Source of the DNA: an uncultured Campylobacter sp.
GTDB taxonomy: Bacteria > Campylobacterota > Campylobacteria > Campylobacterales > Campylobacteraceae
NCBI RefSeq assembly: GCF_938030785.1
Contig: NZ_CALHIK010000003.1
Location: forward strand, 1-17,026
Length of the DNA: 17,026 nucleotides
Direction of reading: 5' to 3'
A program made the translations under genes and the position numbers. Shown here in pieces: positions 1 through 7,385 of this stretch; position 1 is the stretch's first letter, and the number at the start of each line of letters is the position of its first letter. The notes beneath the pieces are model-generated. The model did not search any database and was not told the origin of the DNA. It saw only the letters and a program-made list of their open reading frames with translations.

Positions 1-322
1 GCATTATATCCGCAGCGGTTTTTGGCTCCTCCGCCGAACGAAACGTATCGCCGCCGCCCGCAGGCTCATCTTTGCAGAAGTGCGCAAGCTCGGGCGCTCG
101 CTCTATCTCAAGCCACGCCTCGTTAAATCCCGCCCTCTCGCTCTCAAACGCCGTGCTTAGAATTTCAAGCATTAGCTCTGTGCTAAAGGGCTCGCCGCCG
201 CGTGCCTCAAGTAGTTTCAAAAGCGCAAGTAGATATGCGTCCGGCTCCTTGTTCGCAGCCTGGCTTGTTTCAAATTTTTCCACCATTTCGCAGACGGCGT
301 CGTAAAATTCTTCGTAGTTCAA
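1..322 (-). CDS. Hypothetical protein, N-terminal part (runs off the left edge)
   Basis: The minus strand has an open frame from a TTG at 320-322 to the window edge with no stop. I chose TTG because an AGGAGC Shine-Dalgarno sequence lies just upstream (about 328-334) and no ATG sits nearby in frame. The visible ~107 residues start MNYEEFYDAVCEMVEKFE, are acidic and probably helical to about residue 65, then become Gly/Ala/Glu-rich. I recognise no motif, signal peptide or membrane segment. The gene follows the 159-residue gene at 459-938 on the same strand after a 136-base gap, so it may be a distal member of the nifU-murE-panD operon or a separate unit. Function unknown. Confidence 0.5.
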   Translation of the reverse strand, partial: MNYEEFYDAVCEMVEKFETSQAANKEPDAYLLALLKLLEARGGEPFSTELMLEILSTAFESERAGFNEAWLEIERAPELAHFCKDEPAGGGDTFRSAEEPKTAADIM

Positions 323-458
323 ATTTGCTCCTTTTTTTGCGGACCGGCAAGCGGCTATAATGGGCTGTTTGGGGTGAAATTTAGCGCAAATTGCGCCTCT
401 TAGCGCACGGTACGACAGGCGCGCCTGCGTACAAGAGGGCAAAACTTCGCGCAAAGAG

Positions 459-938
459 CTAGCGTTTGTAGCCGTAAATTTTTAAGCTTTGCTCGCCCGG
501 CTCTATCTCAAATTTGCCCAGGCGCTCTAAATAGCGCGCTATGGCATCAAGGTCTTGGCTTTTGTACTCAGGCGGTAGCAGTGCGCCGAGGCTTGTGAAG
601 TCGTAAAATTTTGCAAATTCTATGTATTCTATCTCGGCGTAGAGGGTGGGCTTTTCGCTCGTCGTGAGGCGCTGCGAGATGTAGTTTTCGCAGATGCCTT
701 GCGCGTAGTATGCGGCGGGCAGGGCGAATCTGATCTCGTTTACGCAGGAGCCAAAGAATTCATAAATCTCGCAATGTCTTACGGGCGAGCCTTCGGCGCA
801 GATAGCAGAAAAGAGCTTGCGCCATTTTGCGTCGCTCATAAAGCCGAAGCGAAACTCGGCCAGCTTTTTATCCAGCCGCGCTTTGTATTTTTCATAGTGC
901 TGCGGTGAGGCGAAAAGCCCCTCAAGGCGCGGTGTCAT
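459..938 (-). CDS. Hypothetical protein, 159 aa (possible DUF6678-like)
   Basis: A 159-residue soluble protein with no signal peptide or membrane segment. Its ATG lies one base after the panD stop codon, which suggests translational coupling and places it at the end of the murE-panD operon. The sequence is rich in aromatics (many Y, F and W) and has a KWRKLF motif near residue 39. That motif reminds me of the DUF6678 group of small uncharacterised bacterial proteins, but this rests on one short motif and is weak. The TAG stop at 459-461 gives a C-terminus of GYKR. No catalytic residues are apparent. Reality as a gene is well supported by context; the function is unknown. Confidence 0.7.
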   Translation of the reverse strand: MTPRLEGLFASPQHYEKYKARLDKKLAEFRFGFMSDAKWRKLFSAICAEGSPVRHCEIYEFFGSCVNEIRFALPAAYYAQGICENYISQRLTTSEKPTLYAEIEYIEFAKFYDFTSLGALLPPEYKSQDLDAIARYLERLGKFEIEPGEQSLKIYGYKR

Positions 939-939
939 G

Positions 940-1287
940 CTATTTTACGATCTCGTTTTGCGCGTTTACCTGCACGATTTTTGGCTCGAAATCTCTCGCT
1001 TTTTTAGCGCTCATCTGAGCGTAGGCTACGATGATGACGATGTCGCCGACGCAGACTTTGCGCGCGGCCGCGCCGTTTAGGCAGATCTCACCCTTTTTAT
1101 CGCCGCGGATCACGTATGTAGCGAAGCGCTCGCCGTTATTGACGTTTAGGATCTCGACTTTTTGGTACTCGCAAAGCCCCGCAGCTTCGATGAGCTCGGG
1201 CCCGATCGTAATGGAACCCACGTAGTTGAGGTTGGCGTCCGTCACGCGCGCGCGGTGGATTTTGCTTGATAAAATTTCAATTTTCAT
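940..1287 (-). CDS. panD: Aspartate 1-decarboxylase precursor
   Basis: Converts L-aspartate to beta-alanine for pantothenate and CoA synthesis. The 115-residue product is close to the usual length. The self-cleavage site that creates the pyruvoyl group is visible as NYVGS, with Gly24-Ser25 at the exact position known for the family, so the proenzyme should split into a ~24-residue beta chain and a pyruvoyl-bearing alpha chain. The other conserved active-site residues are also present: Lys9, Arg54, Thr57 and Tyr58. The gene lies 16 bases after murE on the same strand and one base before the 159-residue gene, so it is probably cotranscribed with murE. In C. jejuni panD sits with panB and panC (recalled), so this placement differs. 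Confidence 0.95.
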   Translation of the reverse strand: MKIEILSSKIHRARVTDANLNYVGSITIGPELIEAAGLCEYQKVEILNVNNGERFATYVIRGDKKGEICLNGAAARKVCVGDIVIIVAYAQMSAKKARDFEPKIVQVNAQNEIVK

Positions 1288-1303
1288 CGGCCGTCCTTTA
1301 AAT

Positions 1304-2614
1304 TTAATCTAAATTTGACCCGCCTCGCGCCGCGACGAGCTCGCTCACGACCTGCTTGTCGCTGAAGGGGTGCTTCACGCCCTTGATCTCCTGGTAGGTC
1401 TCGTCGCCCTTGCCCAAAATAGCGATCATCTCGCCGTTTTTGGCAAGATCTAGCGCGCGCGCGATAGCCTCTTTGCGATCCGCGATCTTTAAAATTTTAT
1501 CTTTTCGGCGCATACCGGCGCAAATCTGCTCGATGATCTCGTCCGGATCCTCGCTGCGCGGATTATCGCTCGTGACGATGCAAATTTTGGCAAAGTGCTC
1601 GGCGATGGCGCCCATTTTCGGACGCTTGCCGTGGTCGCGATCGCCTCCCGCGCCAAAAACCGCGATGATCTCGCCGCTTGTGCGCAGCGCGTTTAGCACC
1701 TTTTCGATACCGTCTGGGGTATGGGCGAAATCGACGATCACAAGCGGGTTTTTATTTACAATCTGCACGCGACCCTCGACGCCGCCGAAGTTTGCCAGGG
1801 CTTTTGCGATCTCCTCATTCGGCAGCTTGGTTAGAATTTTAACCGCCGCAAACGCCGCGGTAAGGTTGTAGAGATTAAACTCGCCGATCAGATCGCTTTG
1901 CAGCTGCGCATTATCGCCGTTTGGGGTGCGTACGAGCGCGTCGATGCCGCCCTTTAGCCCGTATCCGCTCACGCCGAAGCTCGCGGGGTTTTTGATACCG
2001 TAGGTAAGGGCGTTTGCGGGGTTAAATTTAATGTGCCCGTCATCGGCGTTTATGAGCTTTGGCGCGTCGTCTGCGAAAAACGAGCTCTTGACTGCCGCGT
2101 ATTCTTGCATACTGCCGTGATAATCAAGATGATCTTGGCTAAGATTAGTAAAAATTTTAAGCGCAAAATTTAGCCCCTGGATGCGGTTCTGCGCTATTGC
2201 ATGCGAGCTAACCTCCATAACGAAATACTCGCAGCCTTGCTTGCCGGCTTCATAAAGATAGCTCATCGTCTTAAAAACCGAGCTCGTCGTAAGCCCCTTT
2301 TCGTCGATCCTGCTCTCGTTTATGAAAGCGCCGCGCGTGCCGCTTAAGCCGCAGCTAAAGCCCAGATCTAGCAGCGTCGAATAAATTGCCGCCGCGGTAG
2401 TGGTCTTGCCGTTGGTGCCCGTAATGCCTACGATTTTGATGCGCGGATCGATATTCAAAAGCTCCTTTGCCCGCGCGATAGAGATGATCTGCGCGCCTTT
2501 TTGTACCGCTTCGGGTTCAAATTTGGCATTCGCGTCCGTGCGCATAAAAAAGCAGCCCGCCTCGCACTCGGCGGAGTTGTCGGTTATAAAGCTATTTTCG
2601 AGTCGTATTTTCAT
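1304..2614 (-). CDS. murE: UDP-N-acetylmuramoyl-tripeptide synthetase (meso-diaminopimelate-adding)
   Basis: Cytoplasmic Mur ligase that adds meso-diaminopimelate to UDP-MurNAc-L-Ala-D-Glu in peptidoglycan synthesis. The ATP-binding loop GTNGKTT is at residues 66-72, the lysine expected to be carbamylated is near Lys176 in the EYAAVKSSFF segment, and the Mur ligase C-terminal domain carries DNPRSEDP at 350-357. DNPR is the established signature for meso-DAP rather than lysine specificity. GKGDE is near 401. At 436 residues it is shorter than the E. coli enzyme, mainly at the N-terminus, which is usual in Campylobacter. The first 23 bases overlap the end of the upstream 182-residue gene. There is no strong Shine-Dalgarno sequence before the ATG, consistent with coupled translation. 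Confidence 0.96.
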   Translation of the reverse strand: MKIRLENSFITDNSAECEAGCFFMRTDANAKFEPEAVQKGAQIISIARAKELLNIDPRIKIVGITGTNGKTTTAAAIYSTLLDLGFSCGLSGTRGAFINESRIDEKGLTTSSVFKTMSYLYEAGKQGCEYFVMEVSSHAIAQNRIQGLNFALKIFTNLSQDHLDYHGSMQEYAAVKSSFFADDAPKLINADDGHIKFNPANALTYGIKNPASFGVSGYGLKGGIDALVRTPNGDNAQLQSDLIGEFNLYNLTAAFAAVKILTKLPNEEIAKALANFGGVEGRVQIVNKNPLVIVDFAHTPDGIEKVLNALRTSGEIIAVFGAGGDRDHGKRPKMGAIAEHFAKICIVTSDNPRSEDPDEIIEQICAGMRRKDKILKIADRKEAIARALDLAKNGEMIAILGKGDETYQEIKGVKHPFSDKQVVSELVAARGGSNLD

Positions 2615-3140
2615 GATTTTTGATTTTTTGCATCAGCGCTTCGAAGCGTTCATCGCCTGCGTATGCGGCAGCCGAGTTTTCGACGTAATTAAGCCCCATC
2701 TCGTAGTAGCCGTTTTCTATCAAATTTTCTAAAAATTCTATCATCTCGCTTTTGTCTGAAATGGCGATTTTGGATGAAAAAATGATCGATTCGAAGGCGT
2801 CTTTAAAACCCTTTTGACCTACCGCGCGCATAAAATCGGCATAGGCGATAACGGCGATCTCGTCCTCGGCGCCGGGTTCGGAGGCCGCTTCGTTCGCGAT
2901 CTTTTCGTTGATGGAGTTTAAAATTTTAAAAAGCTCCGCGGTTTGAGTTTTGGGGCTGAGGTTGTAAAAATCAAAGAGCATAAGCGCTTCTTCTCGGTCT
3001 GCCAGCGCAGTCTGACAAAGCTCGAGTAAAAATAGAATTTCCTCCTCGCCGCTTTTTTCGTAGGCGAGCGAAAAATACAGCTTCGCAAGCTCAAATTCTC
3101 CGCGCGAAAAGGCTTTTAGCCCCAGGTTTTTATAATTCAA
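2592..3140 (-). CDS. TPR-like helical protein between nifU-like gene and murE (Cj1640-type)
   Basis: A 182-residue, mostly helical, acidic protein with no signal peptide. Residues about 5-60 have the spacing of tetratricopeptide-like helical pairs (LGLKAFSRGEFELAKLYF, then a second pair), so a scaffold or protein-binding role is plausible but not shown. The start is TTG at 3138-3140, overlapping the end of the NifU-like gene by 11 bases, with a GAAGGCGAAG stretch upstream that could serve as ribosome-binding site. Its 3' end overlaps murE by 23 bases. The position matches the gene between the NifU protein and murE in C. jejuni (Cj1640, from memory). It has no known function; linkage hints at cell-wall or Fe-S metabolism. 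Confidence 0.8.
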   Translation of the reverse strand: MNYKNLGLKAFSRGEFELAKLYFSLAYEKSGEEEILFLLELCQTALADREEALMLFDFYNLSPKTQTAELFKILNSINEKIANEAASEPGAEDEIAVIAYADFMRAVGQKGFKDAFESIIFSSKIAISDKSEMIEFLENLIENGYYEMGLNYVENSAAAYAGDERFEALMQKIKNHENTTRK

Positions 3141-3396
3141 ACTCTTCGCCTTCGGGGACGTTTACGACGCTAAGCTCTGGATGAATATCCATGCGGAGCT
3201 GGCGCTCGACGCCGTATTTTAGGGTCTGCGCACTTGCGGCGCAGCCGTGGCAATGCCCGGTAAGGCGGACATAGACGACGCCATTTTTTATGCCCAAAAG
3301 CTGCATGTCGCCGCCGTCGTTTTGAAGCATCGGACGGATTAGCTCCAAGCTGCCTTGTACCGGAGCTAGAAGCTCTTCATCGCTAAATGGTATCAT
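3130..3396 (-). CDS. NifU C-terminal-domain Fe-S scaffold protein
   Basis: An 88-residue stand-alone NifU C-terminal domain (Nfu type), which binds an Fe-S cluster between two subunits and passes it to target proteins. The defining CxxC is in GHCHGCAASAQTLK, Cys49 and Cys52, and the preceding segment IRPMLQNDGGDMQL matches the family's conserved N-terminal helix. Length is typical for the single-domain form. It is the first gene of the minus-strand operon, with AAGGA before its ATG and a TATAAT box about 30 bases upstream. Its last 11 bases overlap the next gene, so the two are probably translated together. Confidence 0.92.
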   Translation of the reverse strand: MIPFSDEELLAPVQGSLELIRPMLQNDGGDMQLLGIKNGVVYVRLTGHCHGCAASAQTLKYGVERQLRMDIHPELSVVNVPEGEEFEL

Positions 3397-3579
3397 TAAA
3401 ATTCCTTGTTTTGGTTTTGGCGAATTATATCCAAAAGCGATAAAAAAAGGCTTATCGGGGATGAAATTTAATCTTAAATTTTGCGCGAGGGCGCGGATTT
3501 TGTGCCATAGATCGCAAAGAATTTTATACGGCGCGGAGGAATAGAACTATGATTTTAAAATTTTATCGATTCGGTAAGG
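3397..3579. other. Intergenic region between nifU-like promoter and small plus-strand ORF
   Basis: Apart from the minus-strand promoter at its left end, this stretch holds repeated AAATTT tracts. On the plus strand it has a strong Shine-Dalgarno sequence, GGAGGA at 3535-3540, placed 8 bases before an ATG at 3549. That ATG opens a 29-codon frame ending at 3638 that overlaps the 76-residue ORF in another frame. A TATACG at 3526-3531 could be a weak plus-strand -10 box. No RNA gene seen. Confidence 0.4.
3424..3429 (-). promoter_or_regulatory. Sigma-70 -10 box for the nifU-murE-panD operon
   Basis: The minus strand reads GGATATAATTCG, a consensus TATAAT, about 28 bases upstream of the NifU-like ATG. 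A T-rich run (CCTTTTTTTATCGCTTTT) lies just upstream, which is the usual Campylobacter replacement for a -35 box. Transcription would start near 3417, giving a leader of roughly 20 bases that contains the AAGGA ribosome-binding site. Confidence 0.7.
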
Positions 3580-3810
3580 ATGAAGCCCGCGAATTATCGG
3601 GCTTGTACATATTTAAATTTAGGCTATTTGCGCTATAAATTTGGGATGAAATTTTGCTTGAGCGGGAGAGAATTTAAGGCGATTTTGTCTAAATTTATTG
3701 AGATAAACGCCGATACGATTAAATTTTATAAAAACAACCCTGCTTTTAATCGTAAATTTCGCAACTACAAAAGCCTGGACGACGATATTATTTTAAAGCT
3801 CGTAGATTAA
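3580..3810 (+). CDS. Small hypothetical protein, 76 aa (doubtful; possibly a frameshifted gene)
   Basis: A 76-residue basic ORF with a plausible, lysine- and aromatic-rich helical C-terminal half (ILSKFIEINADTIKFYKNN), which could be part of a DNA-binding fold, although no family is recognised. The ATG at 3580 has AAGG too close to it to be a good ribosome-binding site. A better start signal (GGAGGA, then ATG at 3549) feeds a different frame that stops after 29 codons at 3638. The two frames could be halves of one gene broken by a frameshift between about 3580 and 3635, or the ORF may begin at the internal ATG at 3648. It is one of only two plausible plus-strand genes here. Function unknown. 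Confidence 0.35.
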   Translation: MKPANYRACTYLNLGYLRYKFGMKFCLSGREFKAILSKFIEINADTIKFYKNNPAFNRKFRNYKSLDDDIILKLVD

Positions 3811-3866
3811 ATTTACGCTATGCTTTATCGATCGCGGCTGTGAAATTTTAGCGCGGGCGCGTGCAA

Positions 3867-4427
3867 TCACGGCAAAATTTCTATCGGCGTGCCAATTTTT
3901 ACGTGCTCGAAAAGCTCGTCCATATCGTCATTGACGAGCGCTATGCAGCCCTCCGTCCAGTCGCCGAACGCCGCGATACTCTGCCCTAGGTAGCTAAATT
4001 TGTTCGGTAGCCCGTGGATTTTGATATCGCCGCCTGCGCTCTTGCCGAGGGATTTTGCGTGCGCTATGTCGGCTTTGTTCGGATAGGAGATGCCTAAATT
4101 TAGATGATACGCCGAGTTTGGATTTTTGCCGTTTATGGTGTAGTTGCCCTCCGGGGTTTTGCCATCGCCTTGAACCTTTTTATGTCCTTCGGGCTCGCGT
4201 CCGAGGGCGATTTTATAGCTTTTCGCGACGCCTTTTGAGGTCAAAATTTCAAGAATTCGTTTAGATTTATAGACGCGAATTTTAGAGATTTGCTCGCCGC
4301 CCAATGCCTGCTTTAGCGGAATTTCGGAGTTGATCGTTTCGATATTTTTGTAGCTAAGATAATTGTCCAATGCCCACGCTAGGCCCGCAGCGACGATAAC
4401 AAGCGGAAGTAAAATTTTAAATTTCAT
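3867..4427 (-). CDS. L,D-transpeptidase (YkuD family), membrane-anchored
   Basis: A 186-residue protein with an uncleaved-looking N-terminal hydrophobic segment (residues 5-20), placing the rest in the periplasm. The YkuD catalytic domain covers about residues 47-186: GDGKTPEG at 87-94, the conserved IHG with His138, and the catalytic cysteine Cys161 in DWTEGCIAL. The family usually has S-H/x-G-C; here it is TEGC, a common variant. Such enzymes form 3-3 peptidoglycan cross-links, attach proteins to the wall, or act as carboxypeptidases, and which of these applies cannot be told. The gene follows rplQ by 30 bases, but a hairpin sits in that gap and no clear Shine-Dalgarno sequence precedes the ATG. 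Confidence 0.9.
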   Translation of the reverse strand: MKFKILLPLVIVAAGLAWALDNYLSYKNIETINSEIPLKQALGGEQISKIRVYKSKRILEILTSKGVAKSYKIALGREPEGHKKVQGDGKTPEGNYTINGKNPNSAYHLNLGISYPNKADIAHAKSLGKSAGGDIKIHGLPNKFSYLGQSIAAFGDWTEGCIALVNDDMDELFEHVKIGTPIEILP

Positions 4428-4432
4428 AGAAG

Positions 4433-4458
4433 AAATTTCGGGAGTGATCCCGAAATTT
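4433..4458 (-). terminator. Hairpin terminator at the end of the ribosomal operon
   Basis: A perfect 11-bp inverted repeat (AAATTTCGGGA at 4433-4443 and TCCCGAAATTT at 4448-4458) with a 4-base loop. On the minus strand it begins at the rplQ stop codon and is followed by TTCTTC, not a long T run. The stem fits a terminator for rpsM-rplQ, but readthrough into the L,D-transpeptidase gene is possible because no separate promoter is visible in the gap. Confidence 0.65.
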
Positions 4459-4814
4459 TATTTGCTGATTAGCTCGATATAAGCCATCTCTGCGGCGTCG
4501 CCCTTGCGAAGGCGGGTTTTGATGATGCGAGTGTAGCCGCCGTTTACGCCTGCATATTTTGGAGCGATCTCGGTGACTAGCTTATTTGTCGCAGCCTTAT
4601 CCTGAAGCGCCGCGAAAACAAATCTATGCGCCTCGCTGTCGCCCTTACGCGCACGAGTGATCAGCTTCTCGGCGTAGCTTCTTAGCTCTTTTGCCTTAGG
4701 AAGCGTGGTTTCGATCTTGCCGCTAGTAACTAAAGCGATGGTTAAATTTTTAAGCAGGGCGGCACGGTGAGACGAAGTACGCCCTAGCTTCCTATATCCG
4801 TGATTATGTCTCAT
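4458..4814 (-). CDS. rplQ: 50S ribosomal protein L17
   Basis: Structural protein of the large subunit near the exit tunnel. The N-terminus MRHNHGYRKLGRTSSHRAAL and the segment TLPKAKELRSYAEKLITRA are diagnostic of bL17, and 118 residues is the normal length. The ATG directly follows the rpoA stop codon with no gap, so the two are translationally coupled. It is the last gene of the ribosomal operon, and its stop codon overlaps the terminator hairpin. Confidence 0.98.
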   Translation of the reverse strand: MRHNHGYRKLGRTSSHRAALLKNLTIALVTSGKIETTLPKAKELRSYAEKLITRARKGDSEAHRFVFAALQDKAATNKLVTEIAPKYAGVNGGYTRIIKTRLRKGDAAEMAYIELISK

Positions 4815-5840
4815 TTATTGTCCTTCATTCTTTTGTCTTTGAGCCTTCAGCTCATCAAGCTTGCGTTTTAGCTGCTCTTTTTTATCGCCGAGCTCTTGGT
4901 TGCCGATAGGATAACCGATCTCCTCCATAACTGCCTTGATCTCTTCAAGCGATTTTTTGCCTAAATTTTTAAGGTCTTTAAGCTCGCTCTCTTCCATAAT
5001 CGCTAGCTCGCCGATAAATCTAATATCCGCGCGATCCAGGCAGTTAAAGCTTCGCGCGCTTAAGCTTAGATTGCTAACGCTCTCAAAAAGCTTTGCAAAC
5101 TCGGAATTTGCAGGGATTGCCCTACCGAAAGTATCCGCAGCGCTGATATTTACGATGCCTTTGAAAACCGCCAGCTGCTGATACATCGCCTCAAGCGCGT
5201 TTTTAAACGCATCTATCGCACTGATCTGACCGTCGGTAGTAATCGTAAAGACCACCTTTTCATAGTCTGGATTATCCTCTACGAATACGTTTTCGATATC
5301 GTAAACAGCTTTGGTTACCGGGGTAAAAAACGCATCCAGCGCGATAAAATCAGCATCTAAATTTTCTCTGATCTCCTCGCTTGGGACGTAGCCGATACCT
5401 TTTTCGATGATGAGCGTAAATTTAAGATCGGCATCCTCGTTTATCGTAGCCAGATAAGCGCTTGGATTTACGATCTCTACGGCGTCGTTATTTAGGTCGC
5501 TGCCGTAAATTTCTTTAGGTCCTTTAAAGCTGTATTCTACGACCTCGCGTAGGGAATCGCCCTTGATTTTAAACCTTAAGCCCTTTAAATTTATGATAAA
5601 AGCCGCCATATCCTCGAGCATGCCGCGCATGCTGTCGAATTCGTGGCTTACGCCTTCGATTTTAACCGCAGTCGGCGCGAAACCGACCGTGCTCGTATAA
5701 AGTAGCCTTCGTAAAGGATGAGCTAGAGTGACGGCATATCCCGTTTCAAAGGGATATGCTATGATTTTAGCAACATTTTCGCTGACATTCTCAACCTTTA
5801 TTTCAGTTGGCATATGAGCTGATGTTGTGATTTTTCTCAT
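4815..5840 (-). CDS. rpoA: DNA-directed RNA polymerase subunit alpha
   Basis: The alpha subunit dimerises to nucleate RNA polymerase assembly and contacts UP elements and activators. The N-terminal assembly domain covers about residues 15-235 (LAHPLRRLLYTS is the conserved dimerisation segment). The C-terminal DNA-binding domain covers about 255-320, with the helix-hairpin-helix NLGKKSLEEIK. A charged, Lys/Glu-rich tail follows. The length of 341 residues is slightly above the E. coli protein. It lies 11 bases after rpsD and abuts rplQ, the standard alpha-operon order. Confidence 0.98.
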   Translation of the reverse strand: MRKITTSAHMPTEIKVENVSENVAKIIAYPFETGYAVTLAHPLRRLLYTSTVGFAPTAVKIEGVSHEFDSMRGMLEDMAAFIINLKGLRFKIKGDSLREVVEYSFKGPKEIYGSDLNNDAVEIVNPSAYLATINEDADLKFTLIIEKGIGYVPSEEIRENLDADFIALDAFFTPVTKAVYDIENVFVEDNPDYEKVVFTITTDGQISAIDAFKNALEAMYQQLAVFKGIVNISAADTFGRAIPANSEFAKLFESVSNLSLSARSFNCLDRADIRFIGELAIMEESELKDLKNLGKKSLEEIKAVMEEIGYPIGNQELGDKKEQLKRKLDELKAQRQKNEGQ

Positions 5841-5851
5841 ATTAGCACCTA

Positions 5852-6478
5852 CTATTTCGAGTAAAGCTCTACGATAAATCTTTCCTCTACAGGAATAACA
5901 ACTTCTTCTCTCTCCGGAACTCTAGAAAAAATTCCGTATCTTTTCTCTTTTTCTACATCGACCCACGCTACGATGCCGGTCTGTGCCGTAAGATCCAGCG
6001 CTCTTGAAATTTGCGGGTTATTTTTGCTTTTTTCGATCACTTCGATCTTTTGTCCTGCGCGGACGCTGTATGAAGGGATATCGACGCGCTTGCCGTCTAC
6101 TAAAATGTGTCCGTGCGTAACTAGCTGGCGCGCAAAGCGTCTAGTCGTAGCAAAGCCCATGCGGTAAACGACGTTATCTAGCCTCTGCTCTAAAAGCTGA
6201 ACCAAGATCGCTCCGGTGTTGCCCTCTCTGCGAGCCGCTTCGGCAAATAGTCTGCGGAACTGCTTCTCGCTTACGCCGTACATAAATTTAGCCTTTTGTT
6301 TCTCACGAAGCTGTGAGCCGTATTCGCTTAGTTTAGCGCGTCTTTGTCCATGCTGACCCGGAGCGTAAGGGCGTTTTAAAAGCGCGCTCTTGCCCGCAAG
6401 CCTTCTCTCGCCTTTCATAAATAGATCGACGCCGAGCCTTCTTTCTAATTTTTCAACCGGTCCTGTATATCTAGCCAT
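5852..6478 (-). CDS. rpsD: 30S ribosomal protein S4
   Basis: Primary 16S rRNA-binding protein; in E. coli it also represses its own operon by binding the leader mRNA. The 208 residues start MARYTGPVEKLERRLGVDLF. The S4 RNA-binding domain is visible at about 98-160 (QRLDNVVYRMGFATTRRFAR and HILVDGKRVDIPSY). The N-terminal region lacks the zinc-binding cysteines found in some S4 proteins, so this is the C-minus form. The ribosome-binding site is AAGGAG. If autoregulation is kept, the target would be the leader upstream of rpmJ. Confidence 0.98.
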   Translation of the reverse strand: MARYTGPVEKLERRLGVDLFMKGERRLAGKSALLKRPYAPGQHGQRRAKLSEYGSQLREKQKAKFMYGVSEKQFRRLFAEAARREGNTGAILVQLLEQRLDNVVYRMGFATTRRFARQLVTHGHILVDGKRVDIPSYSVRAGQKIEVIEKSKNNPQISRALDLTAQTGIVAWVDVEKEKRYGIFSRVPEREEVVIPVEERFIVELYSK

Positions 6479-6496
6479 AAATTTCTCCTTTTATAA

Positions 6497-6889
6497 TTAC
6501 ACGCGACGTCGTTTAGGCGGTCTGCAACCGTTGTGCGCAAGAGGAGTGATATCTTTGAAATATGTAACTTTGATCCCTTCTACGCTGCCTACGCTTTTAA
6601 CGGCGGTCTCGCGTCCGCTTCCCGGACCCTGAACCTTGACGCCTACCTCTTTGATGCCGTGCTCTTTGGCTTTGTTTAGCGCGTCCTCGACGGCTTGCTG
6701 CGCCGCATAAGGGGTGGACTTTTTGCTCCCTTTAAAATTTAAAGCGCCCGCACTGCTCCACGCGATCGCATTACCCATCTCATCCGTTACGGTTATCATA
6801 GTGTTGTTAAACGTAGCGGAGATGTAAACTATGCCTTTGGCGATATTTTTTCTGACGGTTTTTTTCTTAACTACTTTTTTTTGTGCCAT
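6497..6889 (-). CDS. rpsK: 30S ribosomal protein S11
   Basis: Small-subunit platform protein. The 130 residues contain GIVYISATFNNTMITVTD and the conserved C-terminal GCRPPKRRRV, both diagnostic of uS11. It lies 10 bases after rpsM and 18 bases before rpsD on the same strand, as in most bacteria. Confidence 0.98.
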   Translation of the reverse strand: MAQKKVVKKKTVRKNIAKGIVYISATFNNTMITVTDEMGNAIAWSSAGALNFKGSKKSTPYAAQQAVEDALNKAKEHGIKEVGVKVQGPGSGRETAVKSVGSVEGIKVTYFKDITPLAHNGCRPPKRRRV

Positions 6890-6899
6890 ATCTCAATCC

Positions 6900-7268
6900 T
6901 TATTTGGCTGCCGCGCCGACGGTTTTGCGTTTGCCTTTTCTGGTTCTGGCGTTCGTTTTTGTTTTTTGACCGCGAACCGGAAGGCCCTTTCTGTGTCTTA
7001 AGCCGCGATAGCCGCCCAAGTCCATAAGCGCTTTTATATCCATAGCCACTTGTTTGCGAAGATCGCCTTCGACCATATAGTGCTCTTGGATCTCTTTTCT
7101 GATAGCGGCGGCTTCATCTTCGCTCAGATCGGCGACTCTTTTATCGTAAGAAATTCCTGCCGCATCGAGAATTTTTCTCGACGTAAATAAACCTATACCG
7201 TAGATATAAGTTAGTCCGTATTCAATCCTTTTTTTCTTTGGTAGATCTACACCTGCGATACGAGCCAT
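6900..7268 (-). CDS. rpsM: 30S ribosomal protein S13
   Basis: Small-subunit head protein that contacts the P-site tRNA and the L5 bridge. The N-terminus MARIAGVDLPKKKRIEYGLT and the segment GGYRGLRHRKGLPVRGQ are diagnostic of uS13. The 122 residues and the basic tail are normal. It starts 3 bases after the rpmJ stop codon. Confidence 0.98.
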   Translation of the reverse strand: MARIAGVDLPKKKRIEYGLTYIYGIGLFTSRKILDAAGISYDKRVADLSEDEAAAIRKEIQEHYMVEGDLRKQVAMDIKALMDLGGYRGLRHRKGLPVRGQKTKTNARTRKGKRKTVGAAAK

Positions 7269-7271
7269 AAC

Positions 7272-7385
7272 TTATCCTTGTCTTTGTTTATGTTTTGGAT
7301 TTTCACAAATAACGTGAACAACACCTTTGCGCTTGACAATTTTACATTTGTCGCACATTTTCTTAACGGATGGACGAACTTTCAT
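7272..7385 (-). CDS. rpmJ: 50S ribosomal protein L36
   Basis: A 37-residue ORF. It reads MKVRPSVKKMCDKCKIVKRK followed by GVVHVICENPKHKQRQG. The zinc-ribbon ligands Cys11, Cys14, Cys27 and His32 are all present, so this is the zinc-binding (C-plus) form. The ATG is at 7383-7385 with AGGAGAGTGGA just upstream; the TAA is at 7272-7274, 3 bases before rpsM. It is the first gene of the transcript that continues through rplQ. Confidence 0.97.
   Translation of the reverse strand: MKVRPSVKKMCDKCKIVKRKGVVHVICENPKHKQRQG

Noticed and set aside
356..361. TATAAT on the plus strand upstream of no plus-strand gene
   Set aside because: No plausible coding frame or RNA follows on that strand; it faces against the 159-residue gene and is probably chance.
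1410..1871. Long plus-strand open frame across murE
   Set aside because: It is antisense to the well-supported murE, has a composition typical of a shadow frame (rich in Ser, Ile, Ala and Arg) and no ribosome-binding site of note.
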